NCBI GenBank assembly: GCA_039881145.1
Contig: JAYKKI010000133.1
Coordinates: 3,056,501 to 3,120,500 of the forward strand
Reading direction: 5' to 3'
Source: Druceiella hillmani
Lineage: Eukaryota; Arthropoda; Insecta; Lepidoptera; Hepialidae
Length of the DNA: 64,000 nt
Below, one piece after another: positions 25,615-38,349 of the stretch. Under the pieces are notes generated by a model. It saw nothing but the letters and a program-made list of their open reading frames with translations, searched no databases and was not told the origin of the DNA. Each line of letters starts with the position of its first letter. Within the stretch, counting starts at the first letter, position 1. The position numbers were made by a program, and so were the translations under genes.

Positions 25615-26413
25615 AACCCTGAAAATAATGTCTTAATGAGAGACAAAAAAAAATAAATTACTGAAGCTTTAAACATTTCATTTTCCACCTTTCGAATTTT
25701 GGAAAAAACCAACTTCCATCATAACATACTAAACTTTCTTTTATAAAAATGTATTATCTTTGATTATCAAAACTTTCCAATGTATCTCACAATTATTTTG
25801 TATACACTTATTTACAGAGGTTTATATAAAACTACTTTTGACAAGTCTCTCAGAGCGTGAAGTTTCTCTTCTAGCGACTTAAAGTTTGATGAGTTTAATG
25901 TCACTCCATAGAACTCCATAGAAACGTATATCCACCTAATTACCGTTTGTACATAAAACTTATCTAAGAAACTTACAATGTCGTACAAAAGGACTGGAGG
26001 CGTAGCGTAACAACTTCAGCGTATCATTTTCGCTAGTATTTTTAATGTGGCATAATTTACGTTTTTTTTAACTAAATAGCTCTCACTTTACATAAGCATT
26101 TTAAGACAACGCGGGTGAATAATTTACAACAATATTTAATAAAGCGACACAAATATTTTAACACTACAAAATAAATATTTTATAATTGATAGACAGATTT
26201 AACTTCTGAGAATTCACAACATGAAAATAATCAAATTGTAAATAGGCCTGGAATATACTGTTGTCGTATTGAATGGAGGGTAACATGCGTGGTTTGATAT
26301 TCTGTTTTCTTATTAATTGAAAAAGTTGAAAGATAGCAAACGTTGAAAAGTATCATACATGTAACAATTTTTTTCTGTTCATAGCTACGGAAACAAAACT
26401 GAATTTCCTATGG

Positions 26414-26468
26414 AAATATATCCTAAGAGACATACAACGGAATGGTCTATGTCTTTTAGGATATATTT
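26414..26468 (+). other. Hairpin homologous to 8,110-8,162
   Basis: aaatatatcctaagagacata (26,414-26,434) pairs with tatgtcttttaggatatattt (26,448-26,468), with one G-T pair. Compared with the left-arm hairpin, one base pair has changed on both sides (T-A to C-G) and one has become a wobble, so the stem is kept although loop and flanks diverged. Confidence 0.75.
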
Positions 26469-26529
26469 ACTTCCGTGCGTGTATTAATTCCTCTGCTTCA
26501 TCGCTGCTTAAATTGAATAGGATTTTACG

Positions 26530-26775
26530 TTATCGTCTTGAAATATTTTTTTTTTCGCATGTGTGACCATTTCTTCGGTCCATAACTGTTGGAACTGAAC
26601 TGGATATTTTGTTATCGTCTATTATATTTTCTTTCGTATGTTTGACAATTTTTCCGGTTCATATTTATTGAACTATATATTGTATTATCGCCTTCCAGAA
26701 CACATTTTCTTTTGAACATGTGTCAATTTCTCCGGTTTTTAATAATCGAAATCAATGTGAATATTGTGTTATCGT
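26530..26775 (+). repeat. Degenerate ~80 bp tandem repeat in the right arm only
   Basis: Units begin with ttatcg at 26,530, 26,612, 26,685 and 26,769 and share (a)ttttctttcg-atg-gtgt, caatttctccggt and a run ending in tgaa-tatttgtgtt-like sequence. The homologous left-arm stretch (about 7,990-8,070) has one such unit, so the array expanded after the duplication. Confidence 0.6.
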
Positions 26776-28335
26776 TTTTAAGGTTACACAATTTATTGCA
26801 AATATCTATTTTATGTGTATTTAATAATAATATTTGTTTACATACTATTGCTCTTAGAATTTGCAAAAAGAGTTATGCAAAATGTATCGAACGAACGCGC
26901 CTATCAGAAATTTTAATTTTCCACTTATATGAAAAATGGGATAATTATCACTATGTATGAATTCCACCACTTTTAATCCTACCCAATCCAATGCTACCTT
27001 CTAATTAAAACTGTATATACTTTCAGAAAATATTTAGCTAATTCTAAAGAAAGGAAATGCTGTTTATTTGTATTTAATCTGGTAATAAATATTGTGATTT
27101 GATAACTAACAGCGACTAGGTTGTATGTGGTAATGTCACATATATTTATGGTGTAAACATGTCCATAAACATAATGACGTATTTCAGCTGTTTCGTAAAG
27201 GTTCATTGAATAATTAATTTAATGCTTAGTTATAATAAAGATAAATAAAATGAAAGTGTAAACGAGTACTTTAGTAATAACGGTCTATTTCAAAAGAACC
27301 ATTAGGTAGCAAACTTTGTTTCGGATTTAAGATTTCCTATATTTTTTTTTGAGCATTGCTTTTTAAGTATTAAAAACAAATTATAAATATTCAAACCAAA
27401 GTATTTTTCAAAAATTATTATTATTTCTACTATTGTGACAAATATACTTGGAAATATATTTGTACTTGTATGGTGAAAGTAGCTTTAATCAATTGAATAT
27501 AAATACTACGCACTCTTAGATATGTATATGTATCTAAATGTGAGTAAAACCCTCGTGGTGCAAGTTCCACTCGCAATCTTGATGACTCAGTTTAAATTTA
27601 CGCCTGGAACTATAAGGCTTTCCGTCCAGCTTACATTTTAAATATATCGATACTCGTATACATTACGTTTTTACAAGAGTTTTTTATTACAATACGATTA
27701 CGATACTTGTATCGTGATTTAAATATGCAAGCAATTTTTCCCAGTCAATCATAACTATCGAGTGGGACATATATGCTAAGCCGCAAAATATGAAGAAAAT
27801 ATAATACATATTAGTCGAAAATGAAAAATATTGGAATCATTTTATACAACTCAAAAATCGGGCAATTACGTGTTAGAACGCACATGAAATAGAATTTTTT
27901 AATTGTCTATTTTTCTGTTCACTAATAGTTCTAATTTTTCATTTCTCTATTCGTTAAAATTCCTAAATTTTAACTGTTTCATTGAAAGTTCTCATTGAAT
28001 ACTGTTGTCCATTTTTTTTTAGATTTTTCAAAATCATCGTCCAATAATTAAATAAAGAGTGCCTTGTAGATGGATTAGAAGTATAACGAAGGAGTGGAAT
28101 GAATGTAATCTCAGTTTTATTTAGGAAGATTTCTGAGTCGATACTTCGTTCGATGAGGTGCCTAAAATATTTTTGTTTGTTTCCACATTACATGCACGTG
28201 AGCTTACATTAAATTTTAACAAACTTTTATTTGCCTCACTTCCAAACAACTATGTATGAAATCATAAAAGTTCTAACAAGTCGATTTTCATTTGATTCCA
28301 ATTGTGATAAAAATACAATAATATGGTACCATCGA

Positions 28336-28570
28336 GCTGCGATGATGGAGGAGACAGTTAGTCATAGGAAACTCTATAGAGCTAATAGTAATCCTCTGGA
28401 GTTTGAGCTCATTTGACTTGCCGAGATTAGTTTTTTTGGTTGCTTATTTTAACAAGGGAGTATGAAGGGGTGGGGTCGGATGAGAGAGGAAGGCGTTAGT
28501 CATAGAAATGGTGGATGATAAGTAGAAAAACCATCGAGTTTAGGCTTGTTTAACTTGTCTAACCAAATGA
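28336..28570 (+). repeat. Two degenerate ~135 bp units of a dispersed tandem family
   Basis: The units start at gctgcgatgatggagg (28,336) and gtcggatgagagagg (28,475) and share gttagtcatag, a gagttt(g/a) word and tcatttgacttg/ttgtttaacttg. The same word order occurs at 61,541-62,310. Confidence 0.5.
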
Positions 28571-30602
28571 CCTTTTCCTCTGATTATAAAAGAAATGTTG
28601 CTATAATTTTCCTAATATTTTTCTACATAATTAAATAAGTACATCTTTATCTTACACTATTTCTCACAATTGAATATCTAAAACTATGAGTTTGACGCAA
28701 AGTATAGATGAAGTTATAACATTTAAGTCCTAAAAATAAACGTAAAAAGTTAATAATATTTATAAAGAATTTACAATTCATTTTACTTATGCGCGTCGGA
28801 TTTAGAAAAAGAGAAGAATCGCTTTTTTTTTAAAAATAATTTGTCATAATAAATATTATTATTATTATTTCCAATCAATTTTCGTAGAATGTAGCAGAAT
28901 ATTGGGGAATAGAATAATCTGCTAAGGATATGATTTCAACCTTAGGGACGATTTAACATATTAATGGTACGGGCGAATATTTAAAAATGGCTTTAATCTT
29001 AATTCGTCAATAACTGGAAGGCGCGAAGCAGTTCAAAAATACAGTCGTATGATTTCATGAAAGATACGTTTTTAGATTAACAACACAAAAAATACTAAAT
29101 ACCTTCTAACCCATTTAAAATTTCTTCACTTAAATCAGAATTCAACATATTTTTTTAGTCAAACGATTTTTAAAATAAATATTTGATAAATTATTGACAT
29201 TTATACTGGCATATCTATGTCAAAATTGCATACAGGCAATACACAAAATTCTGTTTAAAAAATGTGAACTTTTTGTTACGTTAATTATGCAAAAGCAGCT
29301 GACAATGCAAAAACATTAACAGACCCTTTGCATAAAATTTAAATGTTACGGTTCAGTACAAATTTTATGTTTTAAGAATGACGTTAAAAAATTACGTTGT
29401 ACATCGCATGATAATGCTACGTGTGATATATGATAGATCACGTCGCTACATTGCGTTTCACTCTTAATTATTTTTATCGTTTTTGTTATCATCACCCAAA
29501 ACGAGACCCCACGTATAGCAGTAAATTAAAAATTTCTCGCGGGAGAAACATCGTTATTTTACGATTTGCGGGCAAGAAATTTACTTAATACATAAAAAAG
29601 TTGACTTTTCCTTTTTGTTTCCTTGAAATAGGTATTCATCTTCTAGTACGATATTCATATTTACTTTTTCAACGTGATATAAAACAATTTAATAGCGCGT
29701 ATCACAGTATATAAATTTGCATGGAATATTTAAAGTATTGCAAATAGGTTATTAAATTTCTATTAACTTAAATGTATTAAATAATTCATTAAATAGGATT
29801 TTAACTTACATTATACCTCTAAACTTAATTGTAATAGCTTTTACTATTTGGAGGCCGGAAAACTGTAACAGATAAAATGGTGTAAAGCAAAAAACTCCTT
29901 GTATCTTTAATCTATGCATGATATCTGATAATACAATTGCTGGGCTTCGGATTTATTTTTTTAATTGAATTATTGCTAGATAATCTAGTACGATGGATTC
30001 TTAGGTGAATTATATTATATATCCTTAGAGAAATCAATAAATAAATATGTACTTAAGGCTCTTTCTTATAATGGTTATGTACACTAATCGTGACCTTAGA
30101 TAGGATTAAAATGGAATTTTGTCAAAACAAAAATAAGTTATGTTTGGTAGTATTTAATAACAGATTGTTTTGTACTCACTTTAAGTGTAGAATAGATTAT
30201 TAGCTTTAATCGAGTCAATTTCAAAGAATATTTCGTGAGCTACGTAACAAATTCCAGAGATAAAACTTAAAAAAACAAGTTTTACAAACATTTTAATATT
30301 ATGGTGTATTAAGAAAGCAATACTAACAATTGTATTGATATTTTACGGGTAAATATTGCACGCATGAAATGGTGTATAATGCAGGCATGAAACAAGAAAT
30401 CAAACGTATTGTAAAAAGAATTTAATAAATAGTATTTGCAAAACCTAACCACCAATGCCTAATGATATTTTCATGAGAAAATCCTGTTAATGTAAAGTAT
30501 TTAATGTAGATCTCCACACCTTGAACCACCTGAAGCTTAACTTCCTCCGCTCGTGTATATGTATATATATACATATATGTACATTGCCACGATCCACTCG
30601 TT

Positions 30603-32575
30603 GTGGATCTACTCGTTGAAAGTTAATGAGTTTTATTACAAAATTCAAATTAAACATTGTCTTATGATCATTGTCATAGCGTCATCGCGGCATATCATAG
30701 CGTCATAGCACGCATGCCCGCACGTACCCATGTATATTGGATTTCGTGTTTGGGAACGGTCCCAGATGTCTTTAAAAATATTCCATCAATATTTGTAAAT
30801 TATGTAAAACATATCATTAATTTCTAGAAAAATAAATGAGCCATGAGTGGCCACGATGATACCGTACAGAGTATTGAAATGTCCAAACAGGATTCTTAGA
30901 CATGTTTATTCCTAAAATTGTATTTCCAACTGCACTAGCCTACGTATTATGGTGAAGGCAACAATAAAAATATCAAGTGGAACATTTTGCTAAACTCCGT
31001 TGTCTCACTCTGAATCTGTTCTGTATGAATCGGAAAATTAAAATTTATATTTATGAAACTTCTTAATAAATAGCACTTCATGGCTACTTAAATACTATGA
31101 CGTGATTGCTCTCTAACTACTAGTATCGATCGTCTTGCTCCTCTGCTTTTGGCCTTGATTAGCGATTTAAAAAAATATATATTTATTATTTTACAGTGAG
31201 GAAACTTTTCAATTTACTTACTTATATTTTAAAAACTGATCATTGTTATTAGGCTTGAATTATTTTGACATCTATAACTTAACGATTAGCAAAGTCGGTA
31301 TTGCAATTTTATAAAATACAAATGTTTACGTCCCTTATATAGCCATTTCGACTGTGAAATTTGATTATCGAGTATTTTAAATTTGGAGATTAATTGGATT
31401 AATCATTGAAATTTTAAAATGAGCAATTCATTACATACAGACGCATGCACACACAAACATATATATATGTATACTGTGACCGTATTTTGGCAATATGAGC
31501 CCCAAATGTTTCATAGAAAATCAAATAGATTTAAGTGAGGAAAAATAATTTCAAATTTCTAAATGAAAAGATTAGCGTTAGAAAGTTCTAGATTAAACAG
31601 ACCTCGCAGAAGACACATGAATAATTGAAGATTAAACAGAATAACAGAAAACGGAGTTTAGCAAAATGTTCCACTTGATATTTTTATTGTGGCCTTCACC
31701 ATAATACGTAGACTAGTGCAGTTGGAAATACAATTTTAGGAATAAATATGTCTAAGAATCCTGTTTGGACATTTCAATACTCTGTACGGTATCATCGTGG
31801 CCACTCATGGTTCATTTATTTTTCTAGAAATTAATGATATGTTTTACACAATTTACAAATATTGATGGAATATTTTTAAAGACATCTGGGACCGTTCCCA
31901 AACACGAAATCCAACATACATGGGTACGTGCGGGCATGCGTGTGTGCGGGCATGCGTGTATGTGTGCATGCGCACGCGTGTGTATGCGTCTTTGAGGTGT
32001 AACTAAATTTGTAGAAGTTTTTGGACGCCATTTTTCTTATTCAGTCGCAATGGAATTAGGATAACCATGGATAAAAATTTATGTTAAGTTTAAAGACGAA
32101 AAAATAAGTCACTGAAAATTCATCTCAAAAGACAATTGAACAAAGGGTTAAATCGTTAAAAAGCTTAAAATAATAAAAATGTAAAAAAAATTTCATGTTG
32201 ATTCCAAAAGAGAAAACGTTCTAAATTCTGTTTGAATTTAAATGCCCATCTTAATTACGAAACCTTCATATAACCTTATTTTAATTTCAAATTCTAATAG
32301 ATCTGATTCTGATTCTCGATTTCGAGATCTGATTCTGATTCTCGAATAATGATACAAATAACTTTTTTGATTAACTTAATATATATTTTTACCGGGTGGC
32401 GTAAGTAGCTATGTCGTCTAAACTAGATACGCAGATAAAGTCGTATAACGAACTGTGTCCCATTGAAGTTTCTACCACAAGATGACGCTATGATATTTAT
32501 AAGACGATGTTTAATTTTAATTTTGTAATGAAACTCGTTAACTTTCAACAAGTAGATGCCGTTGTATCATTTTGC
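30603..32575. mobile_element. Inverted-repeat element with nested arms
   Basis: Outer arms: 30,603-30,708 matches 32,484-32,575 inverted (words ctttcaac-agtagat, gatgacgctatgatat; clearly diverged). Inner arms: 30,709-31,001 matches 31,650-31,942 inverted, with about six differences in 290 bases by eye. A spacer of about 650 bases (31,002-31,649) and an asymmetric right segment (31,943-32,483) complete it. No transposase frame is visible. Inner arms this similar imply recent formation or continued conversion, in contrast to the much older 30 kb inverted repeat that ends next to it. Confidence 0.85.
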
Positions 32576-35500
32576 GTTTTTAAATAAATAAAAATATTTA
32601 TTCTCCATACATCATTTTTCATTATTGTTTTTTTAACCATATAAATTGTACAAAAAACGAAAATTCCAACGAAATTCACTTTCCTTACTGGTGCTTGCAG
32701 TTGGCTTAATTTTTACTACCAGACATTGCATGAGATTATCATTGTCGAAAGTCATCGAGAAATATATACATTTTTAGAGTTCCGTTTCTAAAAATGAGGA
32801 AAAAAAGGAACCAATTTAGGATAATTTCGTTGTCCATACGCCCGCTGTAAGTTAAAGCTTTTTTTCTCAGAAACATGTCACGATATCTAGTAGAAAGTAA
32901 TATTGTGTATTTAAAGCCTTGCATTTAAAAAAAGTCACAAAGTGTAGAAAAAAGTGATCAAAAAAAGCAAAATTCACAAAAACTCTTCTCAATATTGGTG
33001 ACTTAAATAGTTTTAATGTTTCCAAACCATTTTATTATCAATGTAAATTGGAGGCAACTTGTGAGTTGCAATGAAAAACTAATAAAATTGAACAAATTAT
33101 TATATTACCGGAACTAAATTAACAGAAATTTTATTTGCTTTTTCCTGAATAAGAATTTCTTTTTTTTGAGTTTTCATTTATTACAGGAAATTTAAATAGA
33201 TATTAGTCCAATTTTACATTGTGGGTTATTTTAGATAAATTCGAATTACATAAAAGCTTTAATGGTACTTCGTCACGAAGATCGTAAAAGTCATAAAGTT
33301 TACATGAAGCTTTTTTCATAAATATATAGAAAACAATAATTTTACTATATTATATAATACTTCTTGTATGCTGAATTGAGTACCTTCTTAGATACTAATT
33401 AACTTAATACTGATTAACGTATTAGACTTATAAAATGTATCATAGATTATTTCTGCATTCGCTGTAATTTTAAATTATATTAAAAGTCTTTTGCCAAAAA
33501 TTTTTCGCCATAATATTTCATGAACCAATAATCGACATTTCGTTTTTTTTGTTTGAAAGGAAGATGATCAGCGAGGGAAGGTTTGAACGAATCTGAAGCA
33601 TGTTGATGGAAAAACTCGATCTATAAGCGCAAGAATAATGTTTCAAGCTCCTACATATAGTAATACATAATTCATTTCTCGGGACGTGACATTTTGGCTT
33701 GTTAGTTCTGTGGAAATCTTAAAATTCAATCTGTCGTAATGAATTAAGAACAGGAAAATATGTTATTTCCGTTTTATAAAATAAAACAAAACTGTTAAGA
33801 GCGAAGAGGAATCGTGTGTGTGATATTCCGTGACTAATCTACATGACCATATTTAATTAAAGTACTCTTTTTGTGCAAAGTAATTTGTTTTTTTATTCTC
33901 GGTAATATGACAAAAATATTTGTTATTTTAAAATTAGTATATAGAGCATACTCATATAAATATTTTCTTTCAAGTTCTAGATATACTTTTATTTGGAAAT
34001 CCCATTATTTTATATATAAAATTTGTTCATATTTTTGTAAGAAAACAATTTTACCTTATTTGGCTTCTAATTTTTAAATGTTTATTTTATTATGATAATT
34101 TTAGTTTTATATTTAGTTTTTATTCATTAAGTGGAAGAATTTCTTAACTTTATTAAAGTTGCTTACTTGATAGCATTGAATTTAAATCCATCAAATTTGA
34201 ACTTATTACTGCGGAGCTCCGTTTTCGGTATGAATAAATTATTTATCTTTTCAGGTTTAAATTCTATTTGAATTTCTTCACATTTCCCTTCAGGATTAAT
34301 TTGAAAATTTGTATTATTTTTTAATAATATACTCATATTACTATAAATGTAACATAATAACTACAGCACAAAATAACTGAAATTTAGGAATCAAAACCAG
34401 AAATTAACTTTTTTTTCCGCGTATCATTAGTTTAATCGTGTCTGATGTGAAATGTCCTTTTGGCCGTTACTTTTGATGTCTGGGGATTAATATTGATAAT
34501 GATTACGTAAATGGACCACATTCGATTTGCTGATCCAATTTAATTGGAAATCGGTTGTAAAAAAATGTTAAGCGTGAAACTAAAAGGCAGCATAATAAAG
34601 CTTTTCCAAAATTTTCCACGTATTTCTGAAAGTAACTCAAACGAATATTTAACGAATAAGTTACAATACGCAAGACAAACTTTTAAGCTCCACTTAATGT
34701 ATTTCAATTGATCAACGTGTACGAATGAATAATTAATTTTGAAATCTACGAAAGCTCACATTGCTTTGAATTGTTAGGCTGCAAATTAATTTTCGCAATT
34801 GCCCTTTTTGTATTTGCATACAATAAATAACATTAAGTGTCCATTTCTATCCAAAAATATTTAGTCGAAGTAAAAAGGATCAAACAATTTTGAGTGTCGT
34901 ATATCTTTTTATAAGTCACGCAAGTGCTATGAGTTTTTTCTAGGATTTGTTTTTTTTCTTAATTACTGTTCTATGCATGATTCATATATATTATGAAAAC
35001 AATACAATATTTTCCTTTCTAGTTTTCTGGTGGTAGGGTAACTTTCGAAGCGGATGGTTTATTTTAATTGATCACAAGGAAAATATTAATACCGAGGCAG
35101 GGGAAAGAACTATTCTGTATAACCCAAATTCCAATATCAGGTTAATTTTAAAAGATGTTTTACAAGTAATATAAGTTAAAAAAAGGTAATCAACTCAGTT
35201 GAAATCCTAAAACTTACAGATTTTAATAAAAATTCTTTACCATTAGAGGTTTGGTACTTATTTACTACAATTTACGTTCGATCCAAATCTGATGTTACAG
35301 AACTTCATTTGATATTAAAAGCAAAATAATAAATTGGCCGCTAGAAACACATATCCTTATAGGCTAATGTAATAAGTGGTTCTTAAAACTTGATGTCACT
35401 CTACAACTGTTGATAGCATGTCGAAACATTTTCCTCTTTGATACTTTGCATCTTCTCCATAAATTTGCATAGACTCTAATTGAGTTGAGAACAGCATTAA

Positions 35501-37849
35501 TAAATTTATTAAAGTGAGTGTATTATAAATGAGTCATAAGAATGAAACAAAAACTGTTAAATGTATGTTAGACCACGCAAGAAATTATGATTCCATAGCC
35601 ATTTCATAAAGAAACAAATTACATAATTATTATTATAATTTTTATAAATTCTTATATCTGTTTATACTTGCTTACAAACATGACTTAACAAGGATATTAA
35701 TTTTGTAACTGAATAAAGATAATTATATTCCAAAAGTTGGTTTACTATTACTATTAGCCTTGATAATTGTTATAACTAAATATTGCTTATTATATTTCAA
35801 TAATTCATGATTACATATTTTAGGTACACTAGTAAATTCAGTCATCCAATAATTTCCATCTGCGTTATTTCGGCATAAAACAATGGGACAGATGGACACA
35901 TATTGAAGATTAAGTTTAAGTTTAAAATTTCGTAAACTGGACTTTAAAATAAAAGTGATTACTGAAATTAGTGTTAAAAACATACCTCATTGTATGTGTC
36001 TCTAGTAGTAACCCAGGCAATGAGGGATGCTGAAAAATTGTTTCACCTTCATCTATTAATAAGAAAGAATAATTTAAAAATAGGAAAGAAAACTTTGTTT
36101 CCATTAAGATATTTATCTGAAAAATATACTCGTAATATGTATGTACTACGAACTTCATGTACGTAGGCCCTATAACACAGATATTACAGGGGTACAGCAT
36201 ACGGAACGAGATAACACACGGACATGATACGAACATGAACTTTTCCGTGTGAGACTACGGAAACCGCAAAAAGCGGGAGAAATAAATTAAACGGGAGATG
36301 TCGGCGATTTTTATTAGATAATGTTTAGTGTAAAGTAGAAATACTAATGAATAATAGCGAATACACGGAAATATTTCGCAATTTTTGTTTCCCAAAAATT
36401 CACTATTCAGTAGGCACTTTGTTTTACGAAAAATCGCTTTTAAAAGAAAATCAATATTGCTGGGTAGTAATGTAGAACCATTTATTTGGCCTCTATTAAA
36501 AATATGGTTAGCAGTTTTACAACTTCACGCTATATGGTGTACCTATCTACGCCACATAAGGCAAAAAAATCAGATATTAAAGATATAAAATATCTTTCAT
36601 CTTTTCCAATAAATTATGGGACGCAATGTTCACATAAAATTTACAGTATTTTAAAAATATTTTTAAAAATTATCATTTATATACCATTGTAAAATTATTT
36701 TCGGACTATTATCTATTTATTTCAAATACCTCGACATAAGACCAGTTTTTTGATCTACAAACAAAGCCCAGATTTTGAAATAAACTATTTTTGGGCCAAC
36801 TTTTGTTCTAATAGAATAAGAAATATGGATTTAAAAGCGTTTAAAAATTGTTTAATTTTCCTGCATTTGTACACAGTTCTATATTTCTAAATATACATAT
36901 TATAAGGATTGTTAGAACATCTTGCAGGAGAAATGAAACTGCAACTAAAACTAAAAGATGAAATACCATATTGAAAGTGATTTAATTATATTCCACTAAT
37001 CAACTCTTTAAAGTGTATCGTGAAAACAATTGGGCAGATTCTGTTGAAACAATTTTCAGCTTACAGCAGAATAATTATTATTTCGTATAAAATAATAATC
37101 ATTTTAATTAAGTTTGAAATCCTTTTACGAAATACTAAAGTCCTTTTAATAATGTTTACGCATTTATAGGGTTCCGTATTTAAAAAATGTGAACTTATGT
37201 TGGATGGGTTTCTTTTATAACATCATTCACGTAACAATCCGTTTATCTTTCATGGTCGTTTTTCACGCAATTCACGATGATGAAGCTTGAAATTTAAATA
37301 ATAACAAAACATATATTTTTAAAAGTCTACCACAGACATAATAATAAAAAGGCAAAATAATTTTTTTTAAATAACTCACTGCGGACGTATTCGTTATAGT
37401 TGAAAAACTATTAAATATATTTTTTGAAAACCTTTCCGACTAAAAAAAAGTAAGAACCTATTAATATAATTACAAATCCAAGAAAATCCATCGGTACTGC
37501 CATTTCGATTTCCGTTCCCAATATCAGTTACATCGTAGCAGTACAGAAATTCTCTTAGCTGTACAAAAAGAGCTACTTGAACACTTAAGAGGATTTCCAT
37601 TAATCACGAACTGATAAAACTGTAAAATTTTAGGCATAAACAGGGCATGGTAGCCCCGATGGATTTTCTTGGGTTTGTAATTATATTAATAGGTGCCTAC
37701 TTAATTTTTGTGGGGGGTTTTCTAAAAAAATATTTAATCTTTTCTACAGTACAACTACTACATCCTAAGTGAGTTTTTACAAAATGTTTAATTTTGCTTT
37801 TTTTTATAATTTTTGGGAAAAATCGAAACATGCATTTTCAACAACATTT
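32576..37849. other. AT-rich region without recognised genes
   Basis: Many short chance frames are present. The only coding-like signal is at 35,723-36,052 (separate entry). I see no further repeats or RNA genes. Confidence 0.6.
35723..36052 (-). other. Possible exon pair of an unidentified gene
   Basis: On the minus strand a pyrimidine-rich tract and TTAATAG acceptor precede a 67-base stretch (36,052-35,986) reading EGETIFQHPSLPGLLLETHTM. It is followed by a canonical donor (gtatgt). About 44 bases further, after a ttttattttaaag acceptor, a frame of 70-odd codons runs to a stop at 35,723. It contains four Cys-like positions (SICPIVLCRN, KICNHELL) and a YLVITII strand. The simple join of the two is out of phase, so this is either two exons of a larger gene with a missed junction, a broken gene, or chance. 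I do not recognise the protein. Confidence 0.25.
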
Positions 37850-38225
37850 TGCAGCGCGCGCTTTGGTGAGCTAATATATTTATCTACCACACATCACTAA
37901 TTAATCCCAAAAATGCTGCACAATACCCTATCTAAATCGGTCAAACCGTTTGAGAGATTAATGGGAATATTCGTCTAGTAATTGGAGAGCAATCACTCTA
38001 TGAACTTTTTAAGAACCATTACCAAGTAGTCCCAAATATTTTGCGGAAACCGTATCAAAATCGGTCAACCGGTTTGGGAGATAAATGGCAAAATTTGTTT
38101 GCAACAAAATGTTTATTGCGGCGCCCCCTGGTGAGAACTATCTAAGAACCATCGCCAATGAATCACGAACATTTTGCGGAAAACCGTATCTAAATCCGTC
38201 AAACCGTTTTGGTGATAAATGGTAA
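37850..38225 (+). repeat. Three degenerate ~123-134 bp tandem units
   Basis: Each unit ends in a variant of ccgtatcaaaatcggtcaa + accg(t/g)tttgggagataaatgg, at 37,926, 38,049 and 38,183. The units also share ttttgcggaaa and gcg-gc-ctggtgag words. This wording is familiar from repeats associated with insect retroelements. It lies just downstream (minus-strand sense) of the LINE relic at 38,350-39,130 and could be its 3' region, or an independent repeat. Confidence 0.65.
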
Positions 38226-38349
38226 CATTGGATAACACACACAATCAAACAACATCTCACCCTAAGAACATATACCACCTTCGTTCCTTTGTGGGTAAAA
38301 ACTCGAAAATATTTATTTAGAAATTCTAGAGGGGTCAATTTACACAAAC

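Larger units (their letters stand above)
15902..30560 (-). repeat. Right arm of the ~30 kb inverted duplication
   Basis: Reverse-complement partner of 890-12,239, with the same segments in mirrored order. Right-specific additions are MITE copies B and C, the 17,958-24,958 transposon nest, a ~735 bp block at 27,415-28,150, the tandem expansion at 26,530-26,775 and the repeat units near 28,336-28,570. The outer end lies at the short TA palindrome near 30,556-30,582, just before another inverted-repeat element. Confidence 0.85.

Noticed and set aside
27540..27680. Possible tRNA-like or RNA gene patch (less AT-rich)
   Set aside because: No cloverleaf pairing or conserved A/B box could be made out.
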